A stretch of 64,000 nt of DNA from Noviherbaspirillum pedocola (GTDB taxonomy: Bacteria; Pseudomonadota; Gammaproteobacteria; Burkholderiales; Burkholderiaceae_D): positions 248,001 through 312,000 of the forward strand of contig NZ_JAEPBG010000005.1 of the NCBI RefSeq assembly GCF_016632335.1, read 5' to 3'. Position 1 is the stretch's first letter; each line of letters begins with the position of its first letter. Of this stretch, positions 19,339 through 27,940 are shown one piece after another. The translations under genes were made by a program, and so were the position numbers. The notes under the pieces are model-generated. The model worked only from the letters and a program-made list of their open reading frames with translations. It was not told the origin of the DNA and ran no database searches.

Positions 19339-19355
19339 CAGGCCCTGATCTTGCA
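19339..19355 (+). promoter_or_regulatory. sigma-54 promoter of the PEP-CTERM gene
   Basis: AGGCCC-TGATC-TTGCA matches the -24/-12 consensus TGGCAC-N5-TTGCA, with invariant GG (19341) and GC (19353) exactly ten bases apart. It predicts a start of transcription near 19365 and a leader of about 36 bases. PEP-CTERM genes of exopolysaccharide-forming proteobacteria are commonly sigma-54 controlled. Confidence 0.7.
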
Positions 19356-19401
19356 TTGCGTCGCCCCGGACAAGGCACGTCATCTCTTCACGGAGCGACC
19401 C

Positions 19402-20247
19402 ATGAAAATTCCCCTTCCCTTACGCGTCAGCGCGCTGGCCATCGCCGGCGCTCTGGCGGCAGGCAATGCCGCAGCGCAGACGTTTCCCGACTTCGTCGTC
19501 AATGAAGGCTCGGTGACCGGCGCCAATCCGGCGACGTTCACCGCGGACAAGATCACCGGCAATTACAACGAAGTCATCAGCTTTTCCGGCAACACCTTCC
19601 AGGCGGCGCTGATCTGGGACGCCGGCCAGTTTGTTGCCAATGACGGCAGGACGCCGGTCAATTCGCAGCTCGGACTCCTGTTCAACAATCAATATCGGCT
19701 CTACGGCATCTTCCAGGGCACCGGCACGACCACCACTTCGGGCTCGGTCACCGGCTTCAATTTCGCGCCGGGCGGCTCGCTCCGGATCTTCCTCGACCCG
19801 AACTCAAACACGACCTTCAATGCCCCGTCCAACGGCGGTTCGCCCTATACGACCGGCAACAGCGGCGATGACATCCTGCTCGCCAGCGGTACGCCATCCT
19901 CGGGCCAGGGCACCCTCGATCCGAACCTGCCGACCTGTACCGGCAGCAGCGGCGGCGGCTCGGGCATCAATTGCGGCAATTTCGGCGCCTCGTCGAATTT
20001 CACGCTGACCTCGGCAGGCAGCAGCTACTTCACTTCGCCGGTGCCGTTCTACAACGTCAGCTTCCAGTCCGGGCAACTGAACAATTTCTCGCCGACCGGA
20101 ACGCAGTCGATCAACGGCTCTCTTGATGTGATCTTCAATTCGGGAGGTGGCAATACCGGTGGGCCAGTCCCCGAACCGGGAACAGTGGCGCTGCTCGGCC
20201 TGGGCATCCTTGGACTCGCGGCCATGCGCAGGAGCCGGCGGCACTAG
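19402..20247 (+). CDS. PEP-CTERM sorting-domain exported protein
   Basis: Exported protein of 281 residues. Signal peptide (KIPLPLRVSALAIAGALAAG), a beta-rich Ser/Thr/Gly/Asn body, and a C-terminal PEP-CTERM tripartite tail: VPEPGTVALLGLGILGLAAM followed by RRSRR. The tail is recognised by an exosortase (EpsH family) that cleaves and releases or anchors the protein at the outer surface; no exosortase gene is in the window. The start at 19402 follows CGGAGCG; the frame extends upstream to 19351 but that includes the promoter. Function of the body unknown. Confidence 0.88.
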   Translation: MKIPLPLRVSALAIAGALAAGNAAAQTFPDFVVNEGSVTGANPATFTADKITGNYNEVISFSGNTFQAALIWDAGQFVANDGRTPVNSQLGLLFNNQYRLYGIFQGTGTTTTSGSVTGFNFAPGGSLRIFLDPNSNTTFNAPSNGGSPYTTGNSGDDILLASGTPSSGQGTLDPNLPTCTGSSGGGSGINCGNFGASSNFTLTSAGSSYFTSPVPFYNVSFQSGQLNNFSPTGTQSINGSLDVIFNSGGGNTGGPVPEPGTVALLGLGILGLAAMRRSRRH

Positions 20248-20312
20248 CAGTGCAGCGGCAAAAAGGCGGCCGGGCATGACACCCTGCCGCTTTTGTTTTC
20301 GGAATATTTCGC

Positions 20313-21038
20313 TCAGCCCAGGTCGCGCAGATCCACGACCGGCTGTTGCCCGAATTCACCGGACAGCGCATAGGAAACCAGGCGCTGTGCACAGGCTTGC
20401 GGGCTGGCGAGCTGGCCATCCCGCTTCAGCGCTTCGAAACGCTCGCGCAATGGAAACCGGGCCGGATTGACGGTGCGGATTTCCGCCTGCATGTCGGTAT
20501 CGATCACGCCGGGCGCGAGGCTGCAGATCGCCAGGCCGGGCACCCCATCCGCCGCCGCGGCGCGCGCATGCTGGTCCAGCGCGGCCTTGGTCGCGCAGTA
20601 AATGCTCCAGCCCGGGTAAGGATTGCGGGCCGCGCCGCTGGAGACATGCAGAATGCGCCGCTCGCGTCCCTGCGCCTCGGCGGCCAGGGCTGCCGACAGC
20701 ATCAGCGGCGCCGCGACATTCAGATTGACCGCGCGTCCGATGTCGGCGGCATCCTGTATTTCCAGCGAGCCGACAGGGCCCAGCATGCCGGCGTTATTGA
20801 TCAGCAGCACCCGCTCGGCGTCGCCGAGATAGCGTTCCAGCGCATCGCCGGCCAGCCACGCGCCCAGCGCCTCGAGGTCGGCCAGGTCGAGCATGACTTG
20901 CGACAGCGCGGGATCGGAGGCGCTCGTCGCATGCCGGGACAGCGCCAGCACCGGAACGTCGCGCGCCAGCAGCTCGTCAACGATGGCCGCGCCCAAGCCG
21001 CGGCTGTGTCCGGTCACGATTGCCTTGATGTCGGCCAT
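20313..21038 (-). CDS. SDR-family oxidoreductase
   Basis: Classical short-chain dehydrogenase of 241 residues. NAD(P) motif TGHSRGLGAA near residue 10, NNAG motif in LINNAGMLGP, and catalytic Ser-Tyr-Lys in HVSSGAARNPYPGWSIYCATKAA (Ser, YxxxK). Similar to the benzil/sepiapterin-reductase-like group. The start at 21038 follows GGAAAGGAAG. The gene converges on the PEP-CTERM gene; the next gene upstream is the MYG1 protein in the same direction. Confidence 0.9.
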   Translation of the reverse strand: MADIKAIVTGHSRGLGAAIVDELLARDVPVLALSRHATSASDPALSQVMLDLADLEALGAWLAGDALERYLGDAERVLLINNAGMLGPVGSLEIQDAADIGRAVNLNVAAPLMLSAALAAEAQGRERRILHVSSGAARNPYPGWSIYCATKAALDQHARAAAADGVPGLAICSLAPGVIDTDMQAEIRTVNPARFPLRERFEALKRDGQLASPQACAQRLVSYALSGEFGQQPVVDLRDLG

Positions 21039-21132
21039 GATGCTTCCTTTCCTTGTCTGGTTTGCCTGCGCATGACGCGCATTACGGGAGATGCCACGGG
21101 AGCCAAACGGCGCCACCAGGCTTGCTCCCCCT

Positions 21133-22071
21133 TCAAGCTTCCTCGAGCGCCTGCCGCGCCAGCGTCAGCGCGCCTTCATACGACTTCGCCGCGGCGATGA
21201 ACAAGCCCTTGTGGCAGAACTGCGCATCGGCCACGCCGGTCACGCGCTGCAAGTCCTCTTCGCGCAGACCGCCCCAGGCGGCCGGCAGATCGCGTCTGGC
21301 ATCGAAGCCTTCGCTCGCCGCCGGCACGGTATGCAGCATGTAGCGGTCTTCGGCGAGGTTGCGGCTGATGACGAACAGCACATCGGGCATTTCCCTGCGC
21401 ACCAGCGTGCTCCATGGCAGCGCGCTATTGGGCAGCAGCAGCAGGCGGCCACCTTCGAGGCGCTCGCCGGCGAGCACCTGCGCCGCCGCGAGCATCGCGC
21501 CGACGCGGTATTTCACGTTGTTGATGATGATGTCGGCGATCATTGCCATCGCGCGCCGAAAGCGCGCCAGCCGCATTGCCTCCGCCGCCTCCGGGCTGCC
21601 GGCGGCGGCTTCTTCCATCCAGTTCGGGTTGAAACCGGACACCACGGCGGACAGGCCGTAACCGCCGGGCGCATTGCGCGCCGCGCCGGTGTCAGCCATG
21701 TCGAGGTATTGCACCAGGTCGCCATCGATGCCCCAGGCGATTTCCTGCGCCTGGGTTTCGGTCAAAGCATGTCCCAGATGCTGGTGCGCGATCAGACTGA
21801 CGCAGCGCGCGCCATAGGTCTTCCACACCAGTCCGGCGCTGGCATACACCACGCCATTGCCGCGGGCGCCTTCGAAATCCTTCTGGTGATGATCGAAACG
21901 ACCGGTTTCCGGATCCCATATGCCGCCGACATCCACCGCGAAATCCGCGGCGGCAATGCGCGCGCTATCGCGGGTGCGGATGAGGTCGGCGCCGGGAAAG
22001 ACCATGTCGAGCACCGCGACGGCCCAGACGTCGTCGGCGTGGAATTTTCCGGAGTGGGTGGCAATGAGCAT
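21133..22071 (-). CDS. MYG1 family (DHH-like) protein
   Basis: Predicted metal-dependent phosphoesterase/exonuclease of the MYG1 family, about 312 residues. N-terminal metal motif IATHSGKFHADDV, then VDVGGIWDPETGRFDHHQKDF with the DHH-type signature. The ATG at 22071 gives the family start; a GTG six codons earlier is possible and no good ribosome site separates them. Eukaryotic MYG1 is a nuclease acting on RNA; bacterial members are not well characterised. Confidence 0.88.
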   Translation of the reverse strand: MLIATHSGKFHADDVWAVAVLDMVFPGADLIRTRDSARIAAADFAVDVGGIWDPETGRFDHHQKDFEGARGNGVVYASAGLVWKTYGARCVSLIAHQHLGHALTETQAQEIAWGIDGDLVQYLDMADTGAARNAPGGYGLSAVVSGFNPNWMEEAAAGSPEAAEAMRLARFRRAMAMIADIIINNVKYRVGAMLAAAQVLAGERLEGGRLLLLPNSALPWSTLVRREMPDVLFVISRNLAEDRYMLHTVPAASEGFDARRDLPAAWGGLREEDLQRVTGVADAQFCHKGLFIAAAKSYEGALTLARQALEEA

Positions 22072-22237
22072 GTCGTGAAGGGGGCGCACAGCGCCGGGCG
22101 TCGGGAGGGCTGGCTATTCTACGGCATCCATGCCGGCATCACCGGATGTTCGCGCAATGCTACAAATTTCATTACGGCTTAGAATCATGCCGTTTGCAAT
22201 GTAACGGGGCGGCGCGCGCGTCCGCCCGGAGATCACC

Positions 22238-22426
22238 ATGAAACTCACCGCAGCAATTCTTCTCGCCACGCTGTGCGCGGCCTGCAGCACCATCGGCACC
22301 CAACCCTATCGTCCCACCGACACCACCGCTTCCACGCGCGACGGCGCGGTCGAAGGCCCGAACGCGCGCAGCCTGCAGCGCATGTTCAACAAGGACGGCA
22401 GCCTCGGCATTTACTGGGGCACCTGA
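22238..22426 (+). CDS. small lipoprotein, 62 residues
   Basis: Short secreted lipoprotein with signal MKLTAAILLATLCAAC and lipobox LCAAC, preceded by a good GGAGA ribosome site. The mature part is about 47 residues and ends in SLGIYWGT. No family recognised. It lies 32 bases ahead of the DUF2946 gene, so it may be the first gene of that operon. Confidence 0.75.
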   Translation: MKLTAAILLATLCAACSTIGTQPYRPTDTTASTRDGAVEGPNARSLQRMFNKDGSLGIYWGT

Positions 22427-22458
22427 ACCGGCGCACCGCCCCCATCTACCGTCCCCTC

Positions 22459-22857
22459 ATGAACCTGCGCCGCAGCCGCCGCCTGATTGCCTGGATTGCC
22501 TGCCTGGCGATCCTGGCGGCCGGGTTCATGCCCAGTCTGACCTATGCGCTCGCGGCACAAGGCAGCGCGCATGCGGCCGGTCCGTCCGCGCAAACTGCCC
22601 ATCCCGAGGAGCACGAATTTTGCGGCGAAGAGGCCGCGCCTGAAACCAAGCACGCCCCATCGCACCAGCTTCATCATGGCGCGCATTGTCCGTTCTGCCT
22701 GCTGCACCTGGACGCGGTCGCACCGCCGCCTTGTGCCGCCGACGTCGCTCCCGTTGCAGCCTTGCCCCGCCTGCTGCCGCCGGCCTTTCTGCACGCCCGC
22801 GTCAGCAGCACGGTCTGGCTTGCGGCGCAACCGCGCGCCCCGCCCAGTTCGCTCTGA
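22459..22857 (+). CDS. DUF2946-type exported protein
   Basis: Protein of 132 residues with an N-terminal hydrophobic signal/anchor (RLIAWIACLAILAAGFMPSL) and a His/Cys-rich central part ending in HQLHHGAHCPFCLLHL, the hallmark CPFC region of DUF2946. Such proteins typically stand next to TonB-dependent receptors or copper genes, as here. The His/Cys content suggests metal binding in the periplasm; this is inference. The frame is open upstream, but the ATG at 22459 is the start that gives the signal sequence. Confidence 0.8.
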   Translation: MNLRRSRRLIAWIACLAILAAGFMPSLTYALAAQGSAHAAGPSAQTAHPEEHEFCGEEAAPETKHAPSHQLHHGAHCPFCLLHLDAVAPPPCAADVAPVAALPRLLPPAFLHARVSSTVWLAAQPRAPPSSL

Positions 22858-22962
22858 CTTTTCTCGCGTTCCGTTCGCAACGGAACACCATGGGCGCGCC
22901 AGCCTCTGGCGCGTCGGCTCGGCCGCGTCCACAACGCGGCCTCACGCACAGAGAAAGCCAAC

Positions 22963-25281
22963 ATGCGAAAAGCCATTCACCATCGGGTGCGGCAACCGGG
23001 CGTTGCCGCGCTTCTGGCCTGCTTCGGTCTGCCCGCCCTGGCCGCCGAATCGACGCTGCCCACGGTTAGCGTCGAAGGCGAGCGCTCGATCGCCGAGCGG
23101 CGCGACCTGCCGCACACCGTGGAAAGCGTCACCGCGCCCGAACTGGCGCAGCGCGTCAATGCCATGACTGCCGAAGATGCCGTCAAATACCTGCCCAGCG
23201 TGCTGGTGCGGCGCCGCTTCATCGGCGATACCCAGGCGCCGCTGGCCACCCGCACTACCGGCATCAATGCCGGCGCGCGCACGCTGATCTATGTCGACGG
23301 CATCCTGCTCTCCACGCTGATCAACAACAATAACCAGAACGGCTCGCCGCAGTGGTTCATGGTGTCGCCCGAGGAAATCGCGCGCGCCGACATGCTCTAC
23401 GGGCCCTTCGCCGCCGCCTATCCCGGCAATTCCTATGGCGGCGTGCTCAACATCGAGACGCGCATGCCGAAAGCCTTTGAAGCCGGAGCGGGCATCAGCA
23501 GCTCGCTGCAGCGCTTCAGCCAGTACGGCACCGACAACGATTACCCGGCCACGCAAACCCATGCGTATCTCGGCAACCGCCATGGCGCGCTGTCCTGGCG
23601 GCTGACGCTTGATCACCTGAACGCGTTCAGCCAGCCGCTGACGTACCTGACGCTGAAGCCTTCCGGCGCAGCCGTGCCGGGCGCGCCCACCGTGGCCGGC
23701 GGCTATGCCGACCGCGATCGCAGCGGCGCGCCTATCCTGGTCGCTGGCGCCGGCAATCTGACGCACACCGTGCAGGACAGCGCGAAATTGCGCCTGGCCT
23801 ACGATGTGACGCCGTCGCTCACCGCCGCCTATACCCTGGGCTACTGGCGCAACGACGCGACCGCCACGCCGCAAAGCTACCTGTCGGCCAACGGCGCGCC
23901 CTATTACGGCGGCAGCGGCAATGCCGCCATCGGCGGCAATGCCTACAGCGCCCCAGCCATCGGCAAACTGTTCTCCGCCAATACCGTGCAGCAGGAGCGC
24001 TGGATGCAGGGCCTGACGCTGAAGAGCCGCAGGGACGGCCCGTGGAACTGGGAAGTGGCGGCCACGAGCTTCCGCTACCGCGACGACCTGACGCGCACCT
24101 CGACCGGCGCGTTTCCCGCGGCCGCCGTCGGCGGTCCCGGCACCATCGCCGACGCCAGCGGCACCGGCTGGAACACCTGGGATGCGATCGGCCACTGGAA
24201 GGCGCCGCACGGCGCGCACCGCGTCAGCTTCGGCGCGCACCTGGATCGCTATGCGCTTGCCAGTCCGGTCTACAACACCGCGGACTGGATCGCCGGCGCC
24301 AATGGCACGCCGAACGCCGATTCGCGCGGCGCCACCCGCACCACGGCGCTGTGGGCGCAAGATGCCTGGCGCATTGCGCCGACACTGACGGCCACCGTTG
24401 GCGCACGCCAGGAATGGTGGCGAGCCTACGACGGCTACAACCTGTCGACCACCAGCAATGCCTCGTTCCCGGTCAATCAGCCCGAGCAGTCGCGTAGCGC
24501 GTTCTCGCCCAAGCTGTCTCTCTCCTGGCAAGCCAATACGCTGTGGAACCTGACCGGCTCCTTCGGCCGCGCGGTGCGTTTTCCCACGGTCGGCGAGCTG
24601 TATCAGAACATCAGCACCGGCACCACCTTCACCCAGGCCGACCCGAACCTGCGCCCGGAAACCGTGCTCTCGGGCGAACTGGCATTGACGCGCGAAACCG
24701 AGTCGGGCCGGCTTCGTGCGTCGCTGTTCCAGGAGCGGGTGTCCGATGCGCTGATCTCGCAGACATCCACCCTGCCCGGCTATCCCCTACCGGTGTCCTT
24801 CGTACAGAACGTGGACCGCACCCGTCAGCGCGGCATCGAAGTCGCGGGCAACTGGCGCGATCTGCCGCTGCGCGGCCTTGAGCTCGGCGGCAGCATCACC
24901 TATGTGAACGCCACCATCCTGGAAAACGGCAGCTATGTGCCCAGCGCGCCGGGCGCCACCTCAGTGGGCAAGCGCACGCCCTACGTGCCGAAATGGCGTG
25001 CCACTGCACTGGCAACCTGGCGGCCCGACGAGCGCTGGGCCTGGACCGTGGCGGCCCGCTACAGCAGTCGTCAGTACGCAACCGTTGACAACACCGACAT
25101 CAATCCCGCGACCTACCAGGGCTTCGAAGGCTACGCGGTGATCGATACCCGGGTGCAGTACCGCGTCGATGCCCATTGGCAGCTTGCCGCGGGCATCGAC
25201 AACCTCAACAACCGGAGCTATTTCCTGTTCCATCCTTTCCCGGAACGCACCCTGTATGCCGAAGCGAAATATGCCTACTGA
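22963..25281 (+). CDS. TonB-dependent outer-membrane receptor, possibly metal (copper) uptake
   Basis: Outer-membrane 22-strand barrel with plug, 772 residues. Signal peptide ending ALAAES, a TonB-box-like TLPTVSVEGE near residue 30, plug domain with VKYLPSVLVRRR and DGILLSTLIN, and a C-terminal strand ending in aromatic residues (LYAEAKYAY) as required for BAM insertion. It begins 105 bases after the DUF2946 gene and its stop precedes the BNR protein by seven bases, so the four genes look like one unit. The ligand is not proven; DUF2946 neighbours favour a metal. Confidence 0.9.
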   Translation: MRKAIHHRVRQPGVAALLACFGLPALAAESTLPTVSVEGERSIAERRDLPHTVESVTAPELAQRVNAMTAEDAVKYLPSVLVRRRFIGDTQAPLATRTTGINAGARTLIYVDGILLSTLINNNNQNGSPQWFMVSPEEIARADMLYGPFAAAYPGNSYGGVLNIETRMPKAFEAGAGISSSLQRFSQYGTDNDYPATQTHAYLGNRHGALSWRLTLDHLNAFSQPLTYLTLKPSGAAVPGAPTVAGGYADRDRSGAPILVAGAGNLTHTVQDSAKLRLAYDVTPSLTAAYTLGYWRNDATATPQSYLSANGAPYYGGSGNAAIGGNAYSAPAIGKLFSANTVQQERWMQGLTLKSRRDGPWNWEVAATSFRYRDDLTRTSTGAFPAAAVGGPGTIADASGTGWNTWDAIGHWKAPHGAHRVSFGAHLDRYALASPVYNTADWIAGANGTPNADSRGATRTTALWAQDAWRIAPTLTATVGARQEWWRAYDGYNLSTTSNASFPVNQPEQSRSAFSPKLSLSWQANTLWNLTGSFGRAVRFPTVGELYQNISTGTTFTQADPNLRPETVLSGELALTRETESGRLRASLFQERVSDALISQTSTLPGYPLPVSFVQNVDRTRQRGIEVAGNWRDLPLRGLELGGSITYVNATILENGSYVPSAPGATSVGKRTPYVPKWRATALATWRPDERWAWTVAARYSSRQYATVDNTDINPATYQGFEGYAVIDTRVQYRVDAHWQLAAGIDNLNNRSYFLFHPFPERTLYAEAKYAY

Positions 25282-25288
25282 GCCCGCC

Positions 25289-26515
25289 ATGAAAACCTGT
25301 GAACCTCTCCTGCCCGGCCGGCGCCGCGTGCTGGCCATGCTCGCCGCGACAGCGCTTCCGTCCAGCATCCTGCATGCCGCACCCGAGCATACCGGCCGCC
25401 ATGCCCACGGCGGCGCGCAATACGGCACCGGCGCGGCCGTCGATGCCGATGGCCGCCTGTGGGCGGTCTATCGCGATGTCGACAACGGGGCGACCAACCT
25501 GATGCTGCGCATCTCCGACGACCTCGGCCGCAGCTGGAGCGCGCCACGCGCGCTGCTGGCCGCGCCCGAGCCGATTGCGGCTGGCGGCGATGCGCGCCCG
25601 CAGATCGCGTTCGGCCCGCATGGCGAGATCCATGTCATCTACGTGATGCCGATCGCGCCGCCACACATCGGCGAGATCCGCTATCTGCGCTCGACCGATG
25701 GCGGCCGCAGCTTCAGCGCGCCGATCACGGTGCATGCCGACCGGCAGCGGGTAACGCATGGCTTCGCTTCGTTGCTGGTCGACGGCCGCGGCCGCGTCAT
25801 CGTTGCCTGGATCGACGGCCGCGACGCCGCCGCGGCGAAGGCGAAAGGCACGCCCTATGCCGGCTCGGCCGTGTATTACGCCGTCTCCCGCGACCATGGC
25901 GCGCGCTTCGACCCGGAAATCGCCCTGGCAGAACACAGCTGCGAATGCTGCCGCATCGCACTGGCATGCGACGCTTCCGGCCGCGCGGTCGCCCTGTGGC
26001 GGCATGTGTTCGATGCCGACCTGCGCGACCATGCGCTGGCGACCATCCCGGATAGCGGGTCGGCGCACATGGCACGCGCAAGCTTTGACGACTGGCATGT
26101 CGATGCCTGCCCGCATCACGGCCCGGCGCTGGCTTATACCGATGACGGCACGCGGCACCAGGTCTGGTTCAACGGCCGCGAAGACACGGGCGGGCTGATG
26201 TACGCAGCGCTGCGATCGAAGGGCGGCACGCTGAAGCCGCAGCGTCTCGGCGCCGCGGACGCCGCGCATGGCGATGTCGCAACCCATGGCCGCACGGTGG
26301 CGATCGCATGGAAGGAACTCGACGGCGACGGTACCGCAATCCGCGGCCGCGTTTCGCGCGACGGCGGCGCGGTCTGGCGCGACCTGACGCTGGCGCGCAC
26401 CGCCGGCGATTCAGACCAGCCGCGCCTGGTTGCGGGCTCTCGGGGCATCGTGCTGGTATGGCGCACGCAGCGCGAAGGCTTGCGCAGCGTTGCCTTCGAC
26501 GAGGCTGCGAAATGA
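25289..26515 (+). CDS. secreted BNR/sialidase-fold beta-propeller protein
   Basis: Exported protein of 408 residues with a signal peptide (RRRVLAMLAATALPSSILHA, Tat-like twin Arg) and repeated propeller motifs such as SDDLGRSWSAPRA, STDGGRSFSAPIT and SRDGGAVWRDLT. A CECC tetrad occurs near residue 218 (HSCECCRIAL), not part of sialidase catalysis, which may bind a metal or heme-like cofactor. No full set of sialidase arginines is evident, so the annotation sialidase would overstate it. Ends in an ATGA overlap with the next gene. Confidence 0.8.
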   Translation: MKTCEPLLPGRRRVLAMLAATALPSSILHAAPEHTGRHAHGGAQYGTGAAVDADGRLWAVYRDVDNGATNLMLRISDDLGRSWSAPRALLAAPEPIAAGGDARPQIAFGPHGEIHVIYVMPIAPPHIGEIRYLRSTDGGRSFSAPITVHADRQRVTHGFASLLVDGRGRVIVAWIDGRDAAAAKAKGTPYAGSAVYYAVSRDHGARFDPEIALAEHSCECCRIALACDASGRAVALWRHVFDADLRDHALATIPDSGSAHMARASFDDWHVDACPHHGPALAYTDDGTRHQVWFNGREDTGGLMYAALRSKGGTLKPQRLGAADAAHGDVATHGRTVAIAWKELDGDGTAIRGRVSRDGGAVWRDLTLARTAGDSDQPRLVAGSRGIVLVWRTQREGLRSVAFDEAAK

Positions 26516-27012
26516 GGCGCATGACACTCCTGCTCCGCTGCCGGACGCTGCTGCTGTTGTTGTGCATGAGCGCCCTGCTCGCGCGCAGCGCGGCGGCGGC
26601 GGAAGCGGTGCATACCTTTGAAGCCGACAGCATGGCGCGCATCATCGCTTCGCATGCCGGCAAGCCTTTCGTCGTGATGGTGTGGTCGCTTGACTGCGAA
26701 TACTGCGCCGCGAGCTTTGCGACGCTGGCGCAACTGAAGCGAGATAAACGCCTTGCGGTCGTCACCATTGCCACCGACCGTGCCGACGATCCGGACAGCG
26801 TGGCTGCGATCCGGGCCAAGCTCGCCGCGTCTTCCCTCTCCACTGAAACCTGGGCCTTCGGCGATGCGCCGCCGGAACGCTTGCGGCATGCGATCGATGC
26901 GCGCTGGCGCGGCGAAATGCCGCGCAGCTACTGGTACGGCGCGGATGGCGCGATGCGCTCGCATTCCGGCGTGATCAATGGCAGCGTTGCAGAACGGATG
27001 ATGCCGCAATAA
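26512..27012 (+). CDS. TlpA/thioredoxin-like periplasmic protein
   Basis: Exported thioredoxin-fold protein of 166 residues. Signal peptide (LLRCRTLLLLLCMSALLARS), active site DCEYC near residue 60 after VVMVWSL, and a typical end-strand SYWYGADGAMR. Start overlaps the BNR gene stop as ATGA. The pair may keep the CECC cysteines of the propeller reduced or load metal; inferred from coupling only. Confidence 0.8.
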   Translation: MRRMTLLLRCRTLLLLLCMSALLARSAAAAEAVHTFEADSMARIIASHAGKPFVVMVWSLDCEYCAASFATLAQLKRDKRLAVVTIATDRADDPDSVAAIRAKLAASSLSTETWAFGDAPPERLRHAIDARWRGEMPRSYWYGADGAMRSHSGVINGSVAERMMPQ

Positions 27013-27033
27013 ACGTCGAAAGGCTTTCCCATG

Positions 27034-27120
27034 ATGCGTAGGTTGGGCTGACGAAGGAAGCCCAACGTGCTTGCGGACCGCAGGCGCTCAATGTTGGGCT
27101 TGCCAGCCCAACCTACGCAT
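27034..27120. repeat. 87-bp double-palindromic intergenic repeat
   Basis: Outer arms ATGCGTAGGTTGGGCTG (27034-27050) and its complement (27104-27120), with inner arms AAGCCCAAC and GTTGGGCTT. Related in style, not identical, to the 63-bp palindromes at 6723 and 10740. Lies between the converging thioredoxin-like and LysE genes. Confidence 0.8.
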
Positions 27121-27132
27121 TTCGGGGAATCT

Positions 27133-27759
27133 TTACCTGCCCCAGATCAGCTTCAACCCCAGGCCCACGAACACCATCCCCGCCGCTCGATCCAGCCATA
27201 GCCCGGCACGCGGCCGGCGGTTGAGCCAGGCGCCGATGCTGCCGGCAAAGAACCCAAGCAAGCCGAACAGGAACGCCGCCTGCAGCGTGAAGATCAGACC
27301 AAGCTGGGCCGTCTGCCACGGCACGTCACCGCGCTGTGCCACAACAAACTGCGGCAGGAAGGATAGAAAGAACAGCGCCACTTTGGGATTGATCGCGTTG
27401 GCTACCAGACCGCGCGCAAACAGCCGCGGCAGCGGCACATCCGGCCCATCGAGCGCGACGGCCTTCGCGCCGCCGCCGCTGCGCAGCGCGCCTATGCCCA
27501 TCCACACCAGGTACAGTCCGCCGGCGATGCGCAGCGCCCCAAACGCCAACGGCGATGCGGCAATCAGGCCGCTGATGCCCAGCGCCGCCAGCACCGTATG
27601 CGAAAGGCAGCCGAAAGCGCATCCCAGGCCGAAGGCGATACCGCGCGCGCGGCCACGTGCCATGCCGAAGCCGAGCACCATCAGGTTGTCGGGACCGGGG
27701 GAAATCGTGATCAGCATTGCTGCGGCAAGGAAAGCGAGGGCTTGGTCGGCGGTGAGCAT
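27133..27759 (-). CDS. LysE-family amino-acid exporter
   Basis: Inner-membrane exporter of 208 residues with six hydrophobic segments. Family signature AAMLITISPGPDNLMVLGFG near the N-terminus and NPKVALFFLSFLPQFV in the middle. Start at 27759 (MLTADQALAFL) fits the normal length; the longer open frame to 27861 would add an unusual N-terminus. Substrate (Lys, Thr, homoserine or other) cannot be assigned. Confidence 0.88.
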   Translation of the reverse strand: MLTADQALAFLAAAMLITISPGPDNLMVLGFGMARGRARGIAFGLGCAFGCLSHTVLAALGISGLIAASPLAFGALRIAGGLYLVWMGIGALRSGGGAKAVALDGPDVPLPRLFARGLVANAINPKVALFFLSFLPQFVVAQRGDVPWQTAQLGLIFTLQAAFLFGLLGFFAGSIGAWLNRRPRAGLWLDRAAGMVFVGLGLKLIWGR

Positions 27760-27940
27760 GATTGGCTGGGTGGTGAATGCGCGGCACCGGATTATAGCGG
27801 CGCGGCGCATCGCCTCCGTCAGGCAGCCATCGCCAACGGTCGAGCACGACAACAGGTTCACCGCGCGACGCTACGCAATCTCACCTTGCGCGGCGGACCT
27901 CAGCTCCTACACTGGTGGTCTCGAATGCACAGGAGTTCTC

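Noticed and set aside
18927-19348. Overlapping small ORFs of 83-118 codons upstream of the PEP-CTERM gene
   Set aside because: No ribosome sites, frames overlap each other on both strands, and the region holds regulatory signals instead.
22942-24531. 529-codon minus-strand frame opposite the TonB receptor
   Set aside because: Arg/Gly/Ala-rich shadow of the receptor gene, with no recognisable motif and no operon partner.
25289-26515. Annotation as an active sialidase
   Set aside because: Only the propeller-type repeats are visible; a full catalytic arginine triad and Asp/Tyr/Glu set could not be identified, so only the fold is called.
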